A stretch of 48,390 nt of DNA from Clostridiales bacterium UBA3758 (GTDB lineage: Bacteria > Bacillota > Clostridia > Oscillospirales > Oscillospiraceae): NCBI GenBank assembly GCA_002371675.1, contig DFGE01000026.1, positions 20,581 to 68,970 of the forward strand. The letters run 5' to 3'. The notes beneath the pieces are model-generated. The model was not told where the DNA came from, did not search any database, and was given only the letters and a program-made list of their open reading frames with translations. Position numbers and translations under genes: made by a program. Shown piece after piece: positions 42,079 to 48,390 of this stretch (position 1 is its first letter; the number at the start of each line of letters is the position of its first letter).

Positions 42079-43746
42079 TTATACCCGGATCTTGCCCTTG
42101 GTCACGCGCAGGGCGATGATGAGGATCACCGCGCTGGTGACGGTCAGGATGGCGGAGAGCGCAGCGCCCGAGCCGACGGAGTTGCGCACGATGTTGGTGT
42201 AGGCCTCGATGGTCAGCGTGTTGTTGCGGCCGGAGGAGAGCATGATCGAGCAGCTCAGCTCGTTGATACAGGTGACCCAGGAGAGGATCGCGCCGGAGAA
42301 GACGCCCGGCAGCATCAGCCGCGCCGTGACCTTCCAGAAGGTCTTCATGGGGGCGACGCCGAGGTTGATGGAGGCCTCCTCCACGCTCGGGTCCATCTGC
42401 TGCAGGAAGGCCGAGGAGGAACGCACGGTGTAGGGCAGCTTGCGGATGATGTAGGAGATGATGATGATCGCGCCGGTGCCGGTGAGGATCAGAGGCTTGA
42501 CGTTGAAGGTGACGATGTAGCACAGGCCGAGCACCGAGCCGGGGATGACGTAGGGCGCCATCAGCAGCATATCCAGCAGCCCGCCGGTCTTGCCCTTCTT
42601 GCGCACGATCGCGTAGGACATCAGGATGCCGATGACCACGATGAAGACCATGGCGATCAGTGAGTAGGAGAAGGTGTTGCGCAGGCTGGACCAGAGACGC
42701 GTGCCGAGGTTCTGGTAGTTCTCGAAGGTGAAGCCGCCGATGAAGTTGGAGTAGTTGGTGTGCTGGAAGGAGCTGGCGCAGACGACGATCTGCGGCAGGA
42801 AGGAGATGAAGCTGATCAGGAACACGGGCAGCGTCACGAGGAAGCGCTTGAAGCCGTGCACCTCGATCTCCTTCGGCGGACGCAGGGCGCTCATGATGTA
42901 GTTGCGGCGGCTGACGTAGCCCTTCTGGACGGCCAGCATCGCGAGGGTGATGATGACGATGATGATGGAGATGGCGGAGGCGAGGTTGCCGTTGCCGCCG
43001 GTCTCGCTGAGGTACTCGTTATAGATCAGCACCGGCAGCGTGCGGAACTCCTGCCCGCCCAGCAGCATCGGCGTGCCGAAGTCGGCCAGTGCGCTCATGA
43101 ACACCACCAGCGCGCCCGCGGTGATGGAGGGTGTGACCACGGGGAGCGTGACGGTCATGAGGCGGCGGAACTTGCCGCTGCCGAGGTTTTCCGCGCATTC
43201 CTCCAGCGAGGAGTCAATACTCTCCATGGCGCCGGAGGTATACATGTAGATGTAGGGGTAGAGCTTCAGGGCGAGCACGGTGCTGATGCCGCCGAAGCCG
43301 TAGATGGTCGGGATCGTGATGCCGAAGTTGGCAAGGAAAGTGGTGACGGAGCCCGAGCGGCCGAAGAGCATGATCCAGGCGTAGGCGCCCAGGAACGGGG
43401 GGCTCATCAGGGACAGGATCGCCAGCACGTGCCAGAGCTTTTTGCCCCAGACGTTGTAGCGCGTCATGAGATAGGCCATCGGTACGCCGAGGACGACGGA
43501 GAAGAGCGTCGGGACGAGGGAGATGCCGATGCTGTTCCAGAGCGCGCCGAAGTAATATTTCTTGGTGAAGAAACGCTGGAAGTTCGCCAGCGTGAACCCG
43601 TCTACCTTGGTGCTCTTGAAGGCGTTCGTGATGATCGAGGAGAAAGGCCACACGAGAAACAGAGCGAAAATCACGAACACGATCAGCTTGACCCAGAACC
43701 AGGGGTCCATGTAGAGGGGGATCGTGGTGTTTTTCCGTTTCAGCAT
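42079..43746 (-). CDS. Double-domain ABC importer permease (FbpB-like)
   Basis: A 555-aa permease with two fused six-helix transporter domains, each with an EAA-type loop (LEECAENLGSGKFRRLMTVTLPVVTPSI near 180 and VEEASINLGVAPMKTFWKVTARLMLPGV near 460). This fused arrangement is typical of ferric iron (FbpB/SfuB) and 2-aminoethylphosphonate importers. It overlaps the ATPase gene by 7 nt. Substrate not resolved. Confidence 0.9.
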   Translation of the reverse strand: MLKRKNTTIPLYMDPWFWVKLIVFVIFALFLVWPFSSIITNAFKSTKVDGFTLANFQRFFTKKYYFGALWNSIGISLVPTLFSVVLGVPMAYLMTRYNVWGKKLWHVLAILSLMSPPFLGAYAWIMLFGRSGSVTTFLANFGITIPTIYGFGGISTVLALKLYPYIYMYTSGAMESIDSSLEECAENLGSGKFRRLMTVTLPVVTPSITAGALVVFMSALADFGTPMLLGGQEFRTLPVLIYNEYLSETGGNGNLASAISIIIVIITLAMLAVQKGYVSRRNYIMSALRPPKEIEVHGFKRFLVTLPVFLISFISFLPQIVVCASSFQHTNYSNFIGGFTFENYQNLGTRLWSSLRNTFSYSLIAMVFIVVIGILMSYAIVRKKGKTGGLLDMLLMAPYVIPGSVLGLCYIVTFNVKPLILTGTGAIIIISYIIRKLPYTVRSSSAFLQQMDPSVEEASINLGVAPMKTFWKVTARLMLPGVFSGAILSWVTCINELSCSIMLSSGRNNTLTIEAYTNIVRNSVGSGAALSAILTVTSAVILIIALRVTKGKIRV

Positions 43747-44804
43747 GTGATGACCTCCTCGGATTCCGCCTCATAGATGCTGATGCGGTTCGGGTCGAAG
43801 TTGAGGAAGACCTTTTCACCGTCGGCATGGACCTCGCTGGTGTCCTTGGTGTACTCGTTGACGATCAGGTTCTGACCGTCGGCGAGGCGCACCTCGTACT
43901 CAATGAAGTCGCCCAGGAAGGTGGAGAACATGATCTCGCCGGGCAGGCCGCTCTCGGAGAAGAAGAGCTGCTCGGGACGGGCGGAGAGCTTTGCCGGCCC
44001 CTCATAGGCTTTCGCGAGGGGAGGCCGGATCTCCAGCTGCCCGTCGATATCCACCACGCCGTCCTTCTTTACGGTGCAGTCGAGGAAGTTGCTCACGCCG
44101 ATAAAGCCGGCCACGAAGGGATTCTGGGGCTTGGCGTAGATCTCCGTCGGCGAGCCGATCTGCATGATGACGCCATCTTTCATGACGGCGATGCGGTCGG
44201 AGATGGCGAGCGCCTCCTCCTGGTCGTGCGTGACGTAGATCGTGGTGATGCCGAGCTTGCGCTGCAGCTTCTTGATGACGGTACGCATCTGCACGCGCAG
44301 CTTCGCGTCGAGGTTGGAAAGCGGCTCGTCCATGAGCAGCACGCTTGGCTCAATGACGAAGGCGCGCGCCAGGGCGACGCGCTGCTGCTGGCCGCCGGAG
44401 AGCTCATTGGGCTTGCGCTTGGCCAGGTGCGCGATCTGCACGAGCTCCAGCGCTTCCTTTACACGCGGGGCGATCTCCGCCTTGGGAACCTTGCGCGCCT
44501 TGAGGCCGTAGGCCACGTTTTCCTCCACGGTCAGATGCGGGAAGATCGCGTAGTTCTGGAAGACCATGCCGATGTCGCGCTTATGGGCGGGCACGGCGTT
44601 GATGAGCTTGTCCCCAAAGTAGAACTCGCCGCCCTCGATGGAGTTAAAGCCCGCGATCATGCGCAGCAGCGTGGTCTTGCCGCAGCCGGACGGGCCGAGA
44701 AGGGTGAAGAACTCGCCCTCCCTGATGTCCAGGGAGACGCCCTTGAGGGCGATAAAGTCCCCGTACTTCTTGACCGCATCCTTGATGATTACTTCATTGC
44801 TCAT
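43740..44804 (-). CDS. ABC importer ATPase (FbpC/PhnT-like)
   Basis: A 354-aa ATPase with Walker A GPSGCGKTTLLRM near 38, signature LSGGQQQRVALARAF, Walker B VLLMDEPLSNLDAKLR, switch VTHDQEEAL and a C-terminal TOBE domain (about 280-350). It powers the double permease and differs clearly from PotA in its regulatory domain. It begins 176 nt after the binding-protein gene, downstream of a hairpin that probably lowers its level relative to the lipoprotein. Confidence 0.92.
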   Translation of the reverse strand: MSNEVIIKDAVKKYGDFIALKGVSLDIREGEFFTLLGPSGCGKTTLLRMIAGFNSIEGGEFYFGDKLINAVPAHKRDIGMVFQNYAIFPHLTVEENVAYGLKARKVPKAEIAPRVKEALELVQIAHLAKRKPNELSGGQQQRVALARAFVIEPSVLLMDEPLSNLDAKLRVQMRTVIKKLQRKLGITTIYVTHDQEEALAISDRIAVMKDGVIMQIGSPTEIYAKPQNPFVAGFIGVSNFLDCTVKKDGVVDIDGQLEIRPPLAKAYEGPAKLSARPEQLFFSESGLPGEIMFSTFLGDFIEYEVRLADGQNLIVNEYTKDTSEVHADGEKVFLNFDPNRISIYEAESEEVITC

Positions 44805-44930
44805 AAAAATCCCTCCGCGTTTTTGTAATTAAAAGCTCAAAGAAACCGGCGCGCCGCCGGCTTGTTTCAGCCTTCAATGCGATCGGGAGAGCCCGCCGCA
44901 GCGGGGAAGGGGCAGCGCTGCATCTGAAAA

Positions 44931-44960
44931 GGCAGGGGGAATCCGGGGATCCCCCCTGCC
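44931..44960 (-). terminator. Hairpin between binding protein and ATPase genes
   Basis: GGCAGGGGGAATCC (44931-44944) pairs nearly perfectly with GGATCCCCCCTGCC (44947-44960). No long T run on the minus strand. A likely mRNA-stabilising or partial terminator, as is common after binding-protein genes. Confidence 0.6.
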
Positions 44961-44980
44961 GAAAATGCGGGGAAATGAAC

Positions 44981-46081
44981 TTATCCGACGAGGATATCCT
45001 GCCACATCTCCTTGATCTCGGGAGCGTTGTTGGCGGCATAGTCGAAGTTGTAGTTCATGAGGGTGATGTCGCCGAGGGGGCAGAGGCCCACGGGGGTGAC
45101 GTCGGAGCGGATGGGACGGCGGCCCCAGTCGCTGTTCTGGGCGACCTGGCAGTCGTAACCCAGCACGAACTCGACAAACAGCTCGGCCAGCTCAGGATTC
45201 GGGCAGTTCTTGACGATGGCGACACCGTCGGGAACAGCGGAAGTACCGTCAGCGGGGTAGATGACCTTGATGTTTTCCTTGTCGTACTTGATGGCGGCCT
45301 TCTCAAGGGTGATGCCGACGGCGTTCTCACCGGCGTCGATGTCCTTGTGGGCCAGGGAAGAGGAGTTCTTGACCTCGAGCTTGCCGATGATGGACTTCAC
45401 AAAGTCCCAGCCGGCGGCGTAGTCGTCGGACTCATCGCCGAACAGGAAGATCATCGTGCACAGCTGCGTGAAGGCGGAGCCGGAAGAGGTCGGGTCGGCG
45501 ATGGCGATCTTGCCGTACTTCTCAGCGTCGTAGTTGGCGAGGTCGGCCCAGGACTGAGGAATGTCTTCCTCGGGGATCTTATCGGTGTTGGCGATGAAGA
45601 CCATCGGCAGCGGGGACTCGCCGATCCAGTAGTACTCGGCGTCCACCAGGCTGGGATCGATCAGGTCGATGCAGCTGGGCTTGTAGGGCTGGAAGCAGTC
45701 CTTGTAAGCGGCCAGCGTGTCGGCGCCGCCGCCCCAGAGCACGTCGGCGATGGGGTTGGCAGACTCGGCGCTGATCTTGTTGACCAGGTTGGAGGTGCCG
45801 TCGGCAATGACCTCGACATGGACGTTGGGATACGCGGCCTCAAAGGCGGCGACACCGGCGTTCAGAGGGTCGGAGTCATGGGGGGAGTAGACGGTGAGGG
45901 TACCGGAGTAATCCTCCGCGGTCTTCTCAGCGGGTTCCTCCGCAGCGGGCTCTTCCGCAGCAGGAGCTTCCGCGGCGGGCTGCTCTTCAGCAGGAGCTTC
46001 CGCAGGGGCGGCCTGCTGTCCGCAGGCGGCGAGAGCGAAAACCATGGCCAGAGCCAGAAGCAATGCCAGGAACTTTTTCAT
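44981..46081 (-). CDS. ABC importer binding lipoprotein (FbpA/FutA-like)
   Basis: A 366-aa substrate-binding lipoprotein. A signal peptide with lipobox ALAAC places C20 as the lipidated residue; a 35-residue Ala/Pro/Glu linker follows. The binding domain begins LTVYSPHDSDPLNAGVAAFEAAYPNVHVEV, a pattern of cluster D ferric iron or phosphonate binders, with IADVLWGGGADTL, LPMVFIANTD and GVAIVKNCPNPELAELFVEF. GGAGG precedes the ATG, and a consensus promoter lies about 75 nt upstream. First gene of the operon binding protein-ATPase-permease-HAD. Confidence 0.9.
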   Translation of the reverse strand: MKKFLALLLALAMVFALAACGQQAAPAEAPAEEQPAAEAPAAEEPAAEEPAEKTAEDYSGTLTVYSPHDSDPLNAGVAAFEAAYPNVHVEVIADGTSNLVNKISAESANPIADVLWGGGADTLAAYKDCFQPYKPSCIDLIDPSLVDAEYYWIGESPLPMVFIANTDKIPEEDIPQSWADLANYDAEKYGKIAIADPTSSGSAFTQLCTMIFLFGDESDDYAAGWDFVKSIIGKLEVKNSSSLAHKDIDAGENAVGITLEKAAIKYDKENIKVIYPADGTSAVPDGVAIVKNCPNPELAELFVEFVLGYDCQVAQNSDWGRRPIRSDVTPVGLCPLGDITLMNYNFDYAANNAPEIKEMWQDILVG

Positions 46082-46155
46082 TCTGTTGTCCTCCTTGTCT
46101 TATTCGGCGGCAGAGCCGCCGTCAATATGGATTTGTGGGTTGCCCACAGCTTGGA

Positions 46156-46184
46156 ATTATACCTTTTTCCGTCCGGAATGTCAA
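46156..46184 (-). promoter_or_regulatory. Consensus promoter of the FbpA-like operon
   Basis: On the minus strand: TTGACA (46184-46179), a 17-nt spacer, TATAAT (46161-46156). A small GGCGGC/GCCGCC hairpin lies in the 5' leader. From 46190 to 46400 nothing else is recognised. Confidence 0.88.
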
Positions 46185-46402
46185 TAATTCACAAAAAGCC
46201 CCCTGCGCGGAGCATGCAGAATTGTCTATCCCGTCCTGCTGCGGGCAAAGTGGATAAAAAATTTGAATTAGCAGCAAAAATGCGCCGATTTGCGCCTCAA
46301 AAACCGCCTCGGAGAGACAAGCCGTTCGCAGCGGGCGATTCCGGCCTTTTCTGCGGGCGGAGAAAAATAATAAAAAACTGAAAGAAAAAACGCAATTAGG
46401 CG

Positions 46403-46431
46403 TTGATTTTACGGATGGAATCATCTAAAAT
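46403..46431 (+). promoter_or_regulatory. Promoter of the hydroxyacid dehydrogenase
   Basis: TTGATT (46403-46408), a 17-nt spacer, TAAAAT (46426-46431). Confidence 0.75.
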
Positions 46432-46463
46432 AAGGTTACATAACACAGAAGAGGGGACAGCAT

Positions 46464-47423
46464 ATGAAAACCGTTCTTGTCACGCTTCCCGTAAACGATA
46501 CGCATAAGGCGATCCTCGAGAAAGCGGGCGCTGGCTGCGCGATCTCGTATCTCGATCCCAAAGAATTGACAAAGGAACTCGTCGCTTCGGCGGACGTGAT
46601 CATCGGTCCGGTCGACCCCGCGCTGATCTGCGCCTCTGAGAAGCTGGGGCTGCTGCAGCTCTTCTCTGCGGGAGCGGATCCCTATATCGTGCCGGGCGTC
46701 CTTTCGGACAAGACCTGGCTTGCCAATGCCACCGGCGCTTACGGCAAGGCAGTCTCGGAGCACGCCCTGGCGCTCACGCTCATGATGCTCAAGAAGCTCC
46801 ATCTCTACCGGGACGAGCAGCGGCAGAACGCCTGGCGTGACCGCGGCACCGTCCGCTCGCTGACGGACTGCTGCGTTGTCGTGGTCGGTCTCGGCAACAT
46901 CGGCCTGAGCTACGCGCGTCTGGTCAAGGCGCTCGGGGCAAAAAAAGTGATCGGCGTCAAGCGCCGCGCGGGGGACTGCCCCGAGGGCGTGGACGAGCTC
47001 TGCCTGACAAGCGAGATCGAGCGCGTTCTCCCGGAGGCGGACGTGCTGGTGTCCTTCCTGCCCGGCAACCGCGAGACCTTCCATTACTACACGGCCGAGC
47101 GCTTTGCCCTCATGAAGAGGGACGCGCTGTTCGTCAACTGCGGGCGCGGCGCTGCCGTCGCCAAAGAAGTGCTGCTGGACGTGCTGCAGAACGGCGTCAT
47201 CGGCTGTGCCGCCTGCGACGTGACGGAGCTTGAGCCCCTCCCGGGCGACAGTCCGCTCTGGCAGCTTGAAAACCTCATGATCACCCCGCATGTCGCGGGC
47301 TACCTCCATCTGCCCGAGATCCTCGTCCGGATTGTGGACATCGCGGCGGAGAACCTCGCGCGCTTCCTCAGCGGTGAGGAGCCGCTCACGCTGGTCGATC
47401 GGAAGACCGGCTATAAACGATAA
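46464..47423 (+). CDS. D-2-hydroxyacid dehydrogenase
   Basis: A 319-aa NAD(P)-dependent oxidoreductase of the D-isomer 2-hydroxyacid family. The nucleotide loop is G142-L-G-N-I-G147; K166-R167-R168 after the second strand, in place of an acidic residue, hints at NADP preference. Catalytic R228 (NCGRGAA), E257 (TELEPLPGDSPLW) and H276 (TPHVAGY) are all present. It reduces a 2-keto acid or oxidises a D-2-hydroxyacid; the exact substrate is open. AAGAGGGG lies upstream of the ATG, and it has its own promoter. Confidence 0.9.
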   Translation: MKTVLVTLPVNDTHKAILEKAGAGCAISYLDPKELTKELVASADVIIGPVDPALICASEKLGLLQLFSAGADPYIVPGVLSDKTWLANATGAYGKAVSEHALALTLMMLKKLHLYRDEQRQNAWRDRGTVRSLTDCCVVVVGLGNIGLSYARLVKALGAKKVIGVKRRAGDCPEGVDELCLTSEIERVLPEADVLVSFLPGNRETFHYYTAERFALMKRDALFVNCGRGAAVAKEVLLDVLQNGVIGCAACDVTELEPLPGDSPLWQLENLMITPHVAGYLHLPEILVRIVDIAAENLARFLSGEEPLTLVDRKTGYKR

Positions 47424-47456
47424 TATTACATGGTCAATCAGGAATACTGTTTGGCT

Positions 47457-47499
47457 GCGCGGCAAAGCCGCGCGGCGAAAAGCTTTTTGGCTTTTCGCC
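47457..47499. terminator. Two adjoining hairpins after the dehydrogenase
   Basis: GCGCGGC/GCCGCGC (47457-47473) followed by GGCGAAAAGC/GCTTTTCGCC (47474-47499). They are probably the 3' end of the dehydrogenase transcript. TATAAT at 47504-47509 may belong to an nrdR promoter. Confidence 0.5.
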
Positions 47500-47530
47500 A
47501 TCATATAATCATTATCGTATAGTACTAATA

Positions 47531-47554
47531 AAAAAACACCAGCCCGGAGGCTGG
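47531..47554 (-). terminator. Minus-strand terminator upstream of nrdR
   Basis: CCAGCC/GGCTGG stem (47539-47554), with T7 on the minus strand (the A run at 47531-47536 and before). It points against nrdR, so it would end a transcript arriving antisense through nrdR. Confidence 0.55.
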
Positions 47555-47602
47555 CTTGGATAAAGAGAAACAGAGAGAAATAGAGTAGGAGAGCGAGAGC
47601 GT

Positions 47603-48061
47603 ATGAAATGCCCGTTTTGTGCTTATTCCGAGAGTAAAGTTATTGATTCCCGTCCGGCGGAGGAGGGAGCGACCATCCGCCGCAGAAGAGAGTGCCTGGC
47701 CTGCCAGAAGCGCTTCACGACCTATGAGATCGTGGAGCGGCTGCCCCTCGTCGTCGTCAAGCGCGACGGGAGCCGCCAGTCCTTCGACAAGGTGAAGCTC
47801 ATCAACGGCATGGTGCGCGCCTGTGAAAAGCGGCCCGTCCCGCTGCAGACGCTGGAGGGCATTGCGGACGACATCGAGCAGGAACTCCAGAGCGGGCTCG
47901 AGCGCGAGGTCAACACCGTGCAGATCGGCGAAATGGTCATGTCCCGCCTCAAGGATATCGACGAGGTGGCCTACGTGCGCTTTGCCTCCGTCTACCGCAG
48001 CTTCAAGGATATCAACACCTTTATGGAGGAGCTCTCCAAGCTCCTGACCGAGAAGAGCTAA
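47603..48061 (+). CDS. nrdR: Transcriptional repressor NrdR
   Basis: A 152-aa repressor of ribonucleotide reductase genes. The zinc ribbon uses C3, C6, C31 and C34 (MKCPFC...CLACQKRF); the ATP-cone domain covers about 46-136 (VVVKRDGSRQSFDKVKL...) and senses dATP/ATP. Length is standard. AGGAGAG lies about 12 nt before the ATG. Its stop overlaps the convergent gene by 4 nt. No NrdR box or nrd gene is in the window. Confidence 0.95.
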   Translation: MKCPFCAYSESKVIDSRPAEEGATIRRRRECLACQKRFTTYEIVERLPLVVVKRDGSRQSFDKVKLINGMVRACEKRPVPLQTLEGIADDIEQELQSGLEREVNTVQIGEMVMSRLKDIDEVAYVRFASVYRSFKDINTFMEELSKLLTEKS

Positions 48062-48390
48062 AAAAGCGACTCCGGCAGCGGATGCTCCAGCCGCCGAAGC
48101 GTCTCCAGCCGGATGCGCAGCAGGCGGCAGGCCGCCGCTGCATCCTCTCCGGCGGAGAGCGCCTCGAACAGGGAGACGAAGGCCTCGTTGATCCCGTCGA
48201 GCTGCGGCTGCTGGAAGGCCATGCCGCAGCGCCGCTCCTCCCGTGTCCAGCGCGCGTAAGCCGCCTCCAGATCGCCCAGCGCCCGCGCGCTCTCTGCGTT
48301 TGCCGCGGCGCTCTCGATCCGCACGATGCTTTCGAGCAGCTCGTCCGCGAGGCGGTCTGTCGCCCGGAGATTGGCGAGCGCCGTCAGCAG
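48058..48390 (-). CDS. Partial DUF4363-like protein
   Basis: An open frame of at least 110 codons running off the right edge; its start lies outside. It is rich in Leu, Ala, Glu and Arg and helical. The C-terminal half (W..EERR..., ...QLDGINEAFVSLFEALSAGEDAAAACRLLRIRLETL..., LEHPLPESLF) resembles DUF4363 proteins, membrane-linked helical proteins of spore-formers. The stop TAG overlaps the nrdR stop tail to tail. Confidence 0.6.
   Translation of the reverse strand: MLTALANLRATDRLADELLESIVRIESAAANAESARALGDLEAAYARWTREERRCGMAFQQPQLDGINEAFVSLFEALSAGEDAAAACRLLRIRLETLRRLEHPLPESLF

Overview
The window reads as a high-GC, Gram-positive, sporulation-lineage anaerobe of the class Clostridia, most like the Oscillospiraceae/Ruminococcaceae group. 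This is inferred from the gene content: RNase J, mini-RNase III, RqcH, a BofA-family protein, NrdR, a GH25 muramidase, a K+-dependent-type membrane pyrophosphatase, and XpaC/TelA. The strong GC bias of third codon positions and of intergenic repeats fits as well. No rRNA and no CRISPR array are present. Three tRNA genes are present: Arg-CCT, Gly-GCC and Leu-TAG.

Layout. 1-1000 is a dense cluster of REP-like hairpins, followed by a small phage-like gene with its own promoter and operator. 2.1-5.0 kb (minus) is a three-gene unit of two membrane proteins and an M20 peptidase. 5.2-6.5 kb holds a long hairpin element and a second REP cluster. 6.6-12.3 kb (plus) is uppP, an FtsK/SpoIIIE translocase, mrnC and rqcH. 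12.4-13.2 kb holds a REP-associated Y1 transposase (RAYT) surrounded and invaded by REP copies. 13.2-15.8 kb (minus) is xpaC-telA-lemA. 15.9-19.3 kb (plus) is rpe-recR-rnj-arsC-like. 19.5-21.3 kb is a stand-alone YcaO protein between two matching dyads. 21.6-24.6 kb is a tRNA-Arg and a fused ABC transporter. 24.6-26.0 kb is a FliB-like gene between two direct copies of a small element whose ends look like IS6-family termini. 26-33.7 kb holds a DEDDh exonuclease, murF-HAD, bofA, two tRNAs, hppA and a GH25 muramidase. 33.9-36.1 kb is a coiled-coil membrane protein followed by a repeat graveyard. 36.1-40.1 kb (minus) is potABCD behind a leader of about 360 nt that ends in a terminator. 40.6-46.1 kb (minus) is truA and an iron/phosphonate-type ABC importer with a HAD phosphatase. 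The right end holds a D-2-hydroxyacid dehydrogenase, nrdR and a convergent partial gene.

The most distinctive feature is the repeat ecology. One superfamily of hairpins runs through the window. Each member starts with a GTAG foot followed by GGG and ends in CCCG, and the stems vary. Members sit in two clusters of about 16 units, as singles, inside the IS6-like small elements, and twice in frame inside the RAYT gene; a further copy supplies that gene's stop codon. A GTAG tetranucleotide at the hairpin foot is the known recognition mark of REP/RAYT systems in enterobacteria, so the RAYT here is a plausible cognate enzyme. Three other repeat families are also visible: a 160-bp composite of three palindromes in inverted copies 34 kb apart, the IS6-like element in three copies, and paired dyads around the YcaO gene.
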